A stretch of DNA of 64,000 bases from Ampelomyces quisqualis (Eukaryota; Ascomycota; Dothideomycetes; Pleosporales; Phaeosphaeriaceae): the NCBI GenBank assembly GCA_018398575.1, contig JAGTXZ010000011.1:372001-436000 (forward strand), written 5' to 3'. The position numbers and the translations under genes were made by a program. How positions within the stretch are numbered: the first letter of the stretch is position 1; each line of letters starts with the position of its first letter. Under the pieces are notes generated by a model. That model made no database searches and was not told where the DNA came from. It saw only the letters and a list, made by a program, of their open reading frames with translations. Shown here in pieces: positions 59,263 through 64,000 of the stretch.

Positions 59263-60319
59263 CTATGGACTCAACACGCTATCTCGACGAATATACTGAG
59301 ACGCCTTTTGCCGTGCAGCCGCTATCCTCTCGTCCTGCCGATCTAACAATAACAAGGCCGCTTCAAGTGTGGTCGCGTGGTTAACCTGGACACACTCATT
59401 TTCGGATATGTTCTCTTTGATCACGAGCCGATTGATATCCTTCCAGAGATCTTCACCAAGTGCGGCATTGATTTGTAGCGATTGTTGTTTTGCCGTGTTT
59501 CGCAAAATGATTCGTTCAGTCGTCAACCGCCTCTTGACCCCAAAGCTCGAAGACGAGTCTGAGTCGCCGACCAGGGTCTCATCCTCGCTGCCGTCGCGAT
59601 CTTCCTCATCGCTAAGAGATTTGAGGTCTGCGGCAGTCAACATTACGGTACCATCATCTGTTACTGTCAGTACATCTGCACCGGACTCTAAGGGCCAGGG
59701 AAACATCACTTGATGGAAGCCGTCCCTTGAGCAATCGCGCGATGCGGAGCCCTTCGCAGCCATTAAATTCTTCACGGAGGAATTGGTCGACTCGCAAAAT
59801 GACCTCCGTGTTGGCAACAAGTCGTTTCTCCATGTTGTGCATCACGCCGACGTTTGCTACCTGGATACGCAGCAAAAGCATGGCTTTCACCTGCCCAAGT
59901 TCATTCATAATTTCGCCAAGTCTCTGTTCGTCCGAGGAGCCCTTCGTGAGCTGGCGTGCGAATTGTGTCGCTGCACCTTTGCGTTTAGGATCCAGCTCCT
60001 CCAACAGCTTCACCAGCTTGTACTGGACCTTTCTCAATCGCGTCAACTCTGCTGCGACACTGGCAATCTGCAAGTCCTCTTCATCGTCAATGATACCGAC
60101 AATTGCTTTGATACTGCTCAGCTCGTTCTCATGCCGAGCAAGGACATCGATCAGAGCCTTTTGACGGATATGCGCCTTATGGAGTCGCCCTATGACGCGG
60201 AACGCCTGTTCGAGGAGTTGTGTCGCAGCTTGAAGGGCTGAAACAAAGACAAGAGCTTCGGCCTACACCATGTCTTAGTAATGCGTAGAAGTCTTCAAGT
60301 CCAGTGCTTTACGTACCAT
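59263..60319 (-). CDS. SesA/STAND-N-terminal-like helical protein with two amyloid-motif-like C-terminal repeats
   Basis: Exon 1 contributes only its final ATG (60319-60317). Exon 2 is 60262-59710 and exon 3 59657-59263, introns 54 and 52 bp (TACTAAG, TACTGAC branch points), 316 aa. The start MAEALVFVSALQAATQLLEQ and the following Leu/Ala-rich helices (HENELSSIKAIVGIIDDEED, AELTRLRKVQYKLVKLLEEL) resemble the helical SesA/HeLo-like domain at the N-terminus of fungal NLR (STAND) proteins, here without an NTPase. The second splice gives GRLPSNDGTVMLTAADL. An acidic Ser-rich linker leads to two similar segments 29 residues apart: NTAKQQSLQINAALG and NISENECVQVNHATT. The neighbour at 61012-61717 has one like them. 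A cell-death or signalling role is inferred from domain type only. Confidence 0.72.
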
Positions 60320-61011
60320 TATTCTTGCTGGAGACGACGACGTGGTTTGCTGGTGCAGCAATGTTTTGAGCTAAGTGCAGCGAAAGCCTAGATGAAAGCA
60401 AAGACAGCCTTTCGTGCAAACGACAGGATGTATTGTAGTATATAACATACCCCACGGCGGGGCACTTCGCATGTCTGGATTCCAGATGACCGCTCGTACG
60501 GCGACTGGCAGCAACGAGCCAACAACCGACTTCTGCCGAGGCAATCAGCCCTTCTTGATTGCACCTCGTGGAGGCGCAGCGTCGCGCTTTGATTGATCAA
60601 CGCCTAATCTGACGATGAACTTGCAGCATGCACATCGAGGTGGGAGACGGCTTCCAGTGGTGTGTTGTCGCAAAGGCCTGCAACCACTGATGCATGTAAG
60701 CTAAGATGCCATGTTCGCATCGAAAAGTGTCCAATAAAAGCATGCACAAGCAATTGGCGAGAGGCATGCGTCAAAACTAACAGCGTTTCTAGCCAGTCGC
60801 CAGCAAGAAATTCCGGTGAGCATTAAGAGGGCCTCGTGCTCGATCGCCGGACAAGATTGGTCGCTGCAGAGTACATGTAGCAGGGGAAGGCGAAGTGGTT
60901 GTCACTCGGTAGCCCCAATGCAGATGCATATCAGCTCGTGCCTCGAAAGCCATGAAGCGTTGACGGCGCTGAAGAGGACTGTTGCAAATGACAAGCTGCA
61001 CTTTGCAGGGC
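60320..61011. other. intergenic upstream of SesA-like gene
   Basis: Includes the untranslated part of exon 1 of the SesA-like gene. A minus-strand frame to 60789 (LVICNSPLQRRQRF) could be a further exon of the upstream gene if the donor near 61060 (CAG/GTACGG) and the acceptor near 61000 are used. Confidence 0.4.
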
Positions 61012-61717
61012 TTACAGGAGCGGCATTGACTCAAAGCCAAACATAATGTCGAACCGTACCTGGCAGTGTTTGACAACATAGAACTGGTATCGTTTCTGTT
61101 CGGGATCCGGTCTTGTTGGTGAAGCCAGATAAACGTACTCAAGAGTAGGTGTGATGGTAAATTCTCTGGTAACGACTGTTGACGTGCTGGCCGCACAGTC
61201 TGTGAAGGAGTTGAGCCTCATACGGTGCACGATCCTAGGCGAGATATAATTCTTCTGGAGCTCCGGCTGAAAAACTGCGCACGCTATCCCGGTCAATCCA
61301 CCAGAGCTTGAGCGGAGTTTGAGATATTGTGAGTGTCGATTTTGAACCATCACTTCTTCCTCAGAGGCTTCGGCTTGCAGCGACCGGTGTTGTGCATCGG
61401 GATGTGCTCTGCTCTCTGCAATGGATGGTCTTTGCCTCCGGAGACTCTCACGTGTTGAGCCCGAAGGCCACTTCAACTTCATGTTGATAACAACTTTGTT
61501 GCTATTTTCTGTCCTTAGTACTCCGAAGCGCTGCATTAGGGTGACGACTTTACATATTCAGGTTGTAGATCTGCCCTGCTACATGGCCATTGATCTGTAC
61601 AGCGCTGTCTTTGGCTATGTTCCCACTCACTGAGTTCGAAACGATGACAGCAGGTTCCTCGCTAGCAGAACTTGGCTTCGAGAAGTGGTTTGACCGAGAT
61701 ATAATTATGGTAGACAT
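61012..61717 (-). CDS. hypothetical protein with HET-s-like amyloid-motif candidate
   Basis: Not recognised as a family. Joining 61717-61554 to 61513-61012 over a 40-bp intron (GTAAAG..TAAG) gives 221 aa. Near the N-terminus (residues 32-50) is GNIAKDSAVQINGHVAGQI, which resembles HET-s-related amyloid motifs (short beta-forming repeats with a V/I-Q-x-N/G core). The rest is basic, then polar with YISPRIVHRMRLNSF and EFTITPTLEYVYLASP, and ends MFGFESMPLL. An in-frame ATG at 61771 would add 18 residues. The 3' end is uncertain: a donor at about 61060 could join a further exon ending near 60789. Same orientation as the SesA-like gene just downstream. Confidence 0.45.
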
Positions 61718-62212
61718 TCTTGTCAGCAGTCGACTTCGGCAAGGCGCGAAAGATGAATATTTATTGCACATGTTGATATTACAACAGTCCCAGGCCGCCA
61801 ATAAACTACGGTAACATGCCAGGGCACCAGCAGCGTGTCTGCCTCAGCCCTGTAGGCTTTGCCGTACCGGTCAACCTGAAAGGGTAAGGTGGATCAGCAC
61901 CTGAGCGAACAGAATGCCCCAGCACATCCTGGGCCGATCATTAGGCTCTCGAAACCAGCTCCCCGCCTTTCCGTTCTGCCTCGCAGCCAGGTGCAGTCGT
62001 TACACACCTTTCTTACACTGCTATCATGATGGTTTCGTAAAGCACCCCGCCGGAGTGACCTATAGCGCCTTCTGACAACGACGTCTTGCGCCCTCCGACG
62101 GTAATAATGCGCCTCGCTCAGGTGAAATCCCCGACTTTCACCGGCTAAGCACGAGCACTGATATCGCGATCGTAGAATCAACAAGGCAGTTTCCGCCTAC
62201 GCCAACGTCAGC
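61718..62212. other. intergenic between divergent genes
   Basis: Upstream regions of the minus-strand gene ending 61717 and the plus-strand gene starting 62213. No gene seen. Confidence 0.5.
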
Positions 62213-63623
62213 ATGAGTGCTAGAAATTTAGTGAGCTATGCCTCATTGCTGGGTTTCGTCCAGCAACATCCTGCCGAAGCCGCGGAATTCCTCTTGGGAT
62301 GCCTCCCGGAAAAAAGAGACGACCTGGCGTCGGTAATCTTTCATGCCAACCAACAGGCGAAGAATCCAGTACTTGATGCAACGGTGGCCGGTGCTCCCTA
62401 CTACAACAATGCACGCGACGTACTTGTCCGTTCAGGGCCAGGTGACTCGCAGCGTCCGGGATCGTCATCGGAAGGTCGCAAATCGGTCCATGACTTCCAA
62501 ACATCGAGAACAAGGCTGCCACCAAGTCCTACCAGAACAACTTCGTCGCATAGTAGATCAATTACTTCGAAGGAAGGAAGGGAGAACATATTGATACTCG
62601 CTACTGATGAACAAGGCGATGTACAAGAGTATGCTGCCAGGATGAGAACAGCACAGATCGAATACAGTGTGATTGGGGAGCACATGTTCCAGGATGGCCG
62701 CATCTGCGAAGATCACGTAACCGCTATAACAGAACAACGCTTGGCTGTTCCAATTCGCAATTCACCGGGTGCTTCCAAAGACCTCGTCGTCTCGTCTGCT
62801 GCTAGGCTTACCTGGGTTCGGCCTCGTTCGAGCGCATCGCATAGCACCATGTTTTATCTAGTTCCTTCGGAGAATGTCGATATTGACGTCCTCCTCGGAT
62901 GTCATGATTCTGGTGAAGGCATGTGACTTCGCCTAGCTTTGCAGCAAGACCATAAGCTGACTAGACACTATCGGATCAGAGTTTCTAGGAGGCATACCTT
63001 CAACTCCTCAGAGACCACGGGGTTTCAGCTTCATAGAGCCTACCTTGAACGCTTCCGCACAACAGGCCCCCCAACCATCTTTTCATCAATCATCGAAGCT
63101 GCCTGGAAGCTCCCTCGATGAGAAGCCGGACGCTATCATTCAAGCTATGCTTAATCTACAGCGGGAGAGGGGCCTTGAAGAAGGTGAAACAACGCTTCCT
63201 CAACATTCTCCAGCCTCTACACGTCATAGAAGCGCACAATATTTGTCACACAATGAACAGACCAATTCTCGAACCCCCACAGTCGTTCCCAAAACGCACG
63301 AGCCTCGAACAGATAAGATCAGGCTGACCTGCACATTGGGTTCTCTCCACATCCAATGTTGGCTATATCTGGACGCTCCTGGTGAAGTCTTTTGTGAAAA
63401 TGTGCAGAATGAATTCAAGAAACGAAAGCTGCAATTGGATCGACCTAATAGTACTATTATCCTCAAATCTAACAAGGAAGCACCCGATATCGATGCCTAT
63501 TATTTGTCCCTTGATGAGGATGCTTTGGAGGCAGATTGGGGCGAGGCTATAGACTGGTTGAGGGCAAACAAACGGAACGTTTCGCCACATATCTACGGAA
63601 CGATTCAGATCGATGATGGCTGA
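62213..63623 (+). CDS. hypothetical protein, two exons, unknown function
   Basis: Exons 62213-62912 and 62965-63623 with a 52-bp intron (GTGAAG..CTAG, GCTGAC branch point), 452 aa. I do not recognise the family. The N-terminal ~65 residues are helical (LLGFVQQHPAEAAEFLLGCL), followed by a Ser/Arg-rich linker. A central module contains ENILILATDEQGDVQEYAAR and ends MFYLVPSENVDIDVLLG, a shape that recalls retropepsin-like folds of fungal proteins but lacks a DTG/DSG. A second linker then leads to a C-terminal module (IRLTCTLGSLHIQCWLYLDA, ADWGEAIDWLRANK). The frame shift between the two open frames is fully explained by the intron. It lies next to the SesA-like gene and amyloid-motif gene, but no functional link is shown. 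Confidence 0.72.
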
Positions 63624-64000
63624 AGGCATACTGTTCCAGTTATGATAACTCTTGAAGTCATTTAGCACAGCCATTCAATCACCCGAAATAGCTTCTTCCC
63701 ATCTTAATAATTGAGGGGTAAGACTCACAGTAACGGCCCGCAGGCTTCAGAGGGAACGTGGCTAATGCAGACAGGAAGAAGAATAATGCGCATCAATTAC
63801 TGGAAATTACCACACTTCTACATGGCGTAGATATACTGGATCCAATATATGACAAAACGTCTGTCAGCGACAACGAGACAGTTGCGCTTACGACCCTTCA
63901 ATATGTCACTAAGGCTGGATGAACGCAAGTAGCAACCCGAGGGGCAGCGCGATGCTCTTCGAATTTGCTACTCGAAAAATCGTGCGTTCATAAACTTCTT
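63624..64000. other. window end with possible exon
   Basis: A plus-strand frame open from 63734 to a stop at 63920-63922 reads sensibly (NNAHQLLEITTLLHGVDILD, then NETVALTTLQYV) but has no ATG. It could be the last exon of a small gene or an alternative end of the gene before it. Nothing else seen. Confidence 0.3.

Noticed and set aside
59654..59820. Apparent frameshift in the SesA-like gene
   Set aside because: A 52-bp intron (59658-59709) with GTGATG donor, TACTGAC branch point and AACAG acceptor restores the frame.
62913..62964. Apparent stop and frameshift in the gene at 62213-63623
   Set aside because: Explained by a 52-bp intron with good signals and phase.

Overview
The window reads as nuclear DNA of a filamentous ascomycete, most likely a dothideomycete such as a member of the Pleosporales. 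Genes carry 40-90 bp GT..AG introns with CTAAC/CTGAC branch points. The gene families are typical of the class: an ENA-type Na+ P-ATPase, a BCS1-like AAA protein, an F-box protein and a SesA-like helical protein. GC-balanced gene blocks alternate sharply with AT-rich, TpA-rich blocks full of decayed transposons, the usual footprint of repeat-induced point mutation (RIP).

Layout. 1-3442: no convincing gene. 3443-5791: TBC Rab-GAP. 6067-7449: RIP-killed Tc1/mariner copy. 7888-9271: epoxide hydrolase. 10455-10915: small membrane protein. 12145-13061: membrane-anchored RING-H2 protein. 14197-17566: ENA Na+ ATPase with clustered PacC-type sites upstream. 19195-20607: F-box-like protein. 20973-21996: alpha/beta hydrolase. 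22171-24809: divergent pair of a DapA-family aldolase and a DgoD-like D-galactonate dehydratase, probably a sugar-acid catabolic module. 24925-25700: MFS transporter relic. 25707-26812: secreted GPI/TM-type protein gene with an in-frame stop. 27571-29943: BCS1-like AAA ATPase. 30714-30800: intron-containing tRNA-Gly(GCC). 32591-32984: small two-exon gene.

33601-57959 is one AT-rich island. It is bounded by 51-bp terminal inverted repeats and a perfect 9-bp direct repeat (GTAGTAGCA), so the island, about 24.3 kb, looks like one Mutator-like insertion later filled by nested elements: a complete 7.1-kb chromodomain Ty3/Gypsy retrotransposon with 299-bp LTRs, and two ~0.8-kb hairpin elements less damaged by RIP. 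The remaining island DNA carries a degenerate ~30-bp motif every 100-200 bp, which I cannot explain.

Right of the island: nitroreductase (58106-59043), a SesA-like helical protein (59263-60319), a gene with an amyloid-motif-like peptide (61012-61717) and an unknown two-exon gene (62213-63623). The SesA-like protein appears to hold two copies, and its neighbour one copy, of a motif resembling HET-s-related amyloid motifs. This is the arrangement of the HET-s/NWD2 signalling pair and is the most interesting functional hint here. All exon borders were read by eye from splice signals and frame continuity; no searches were run.
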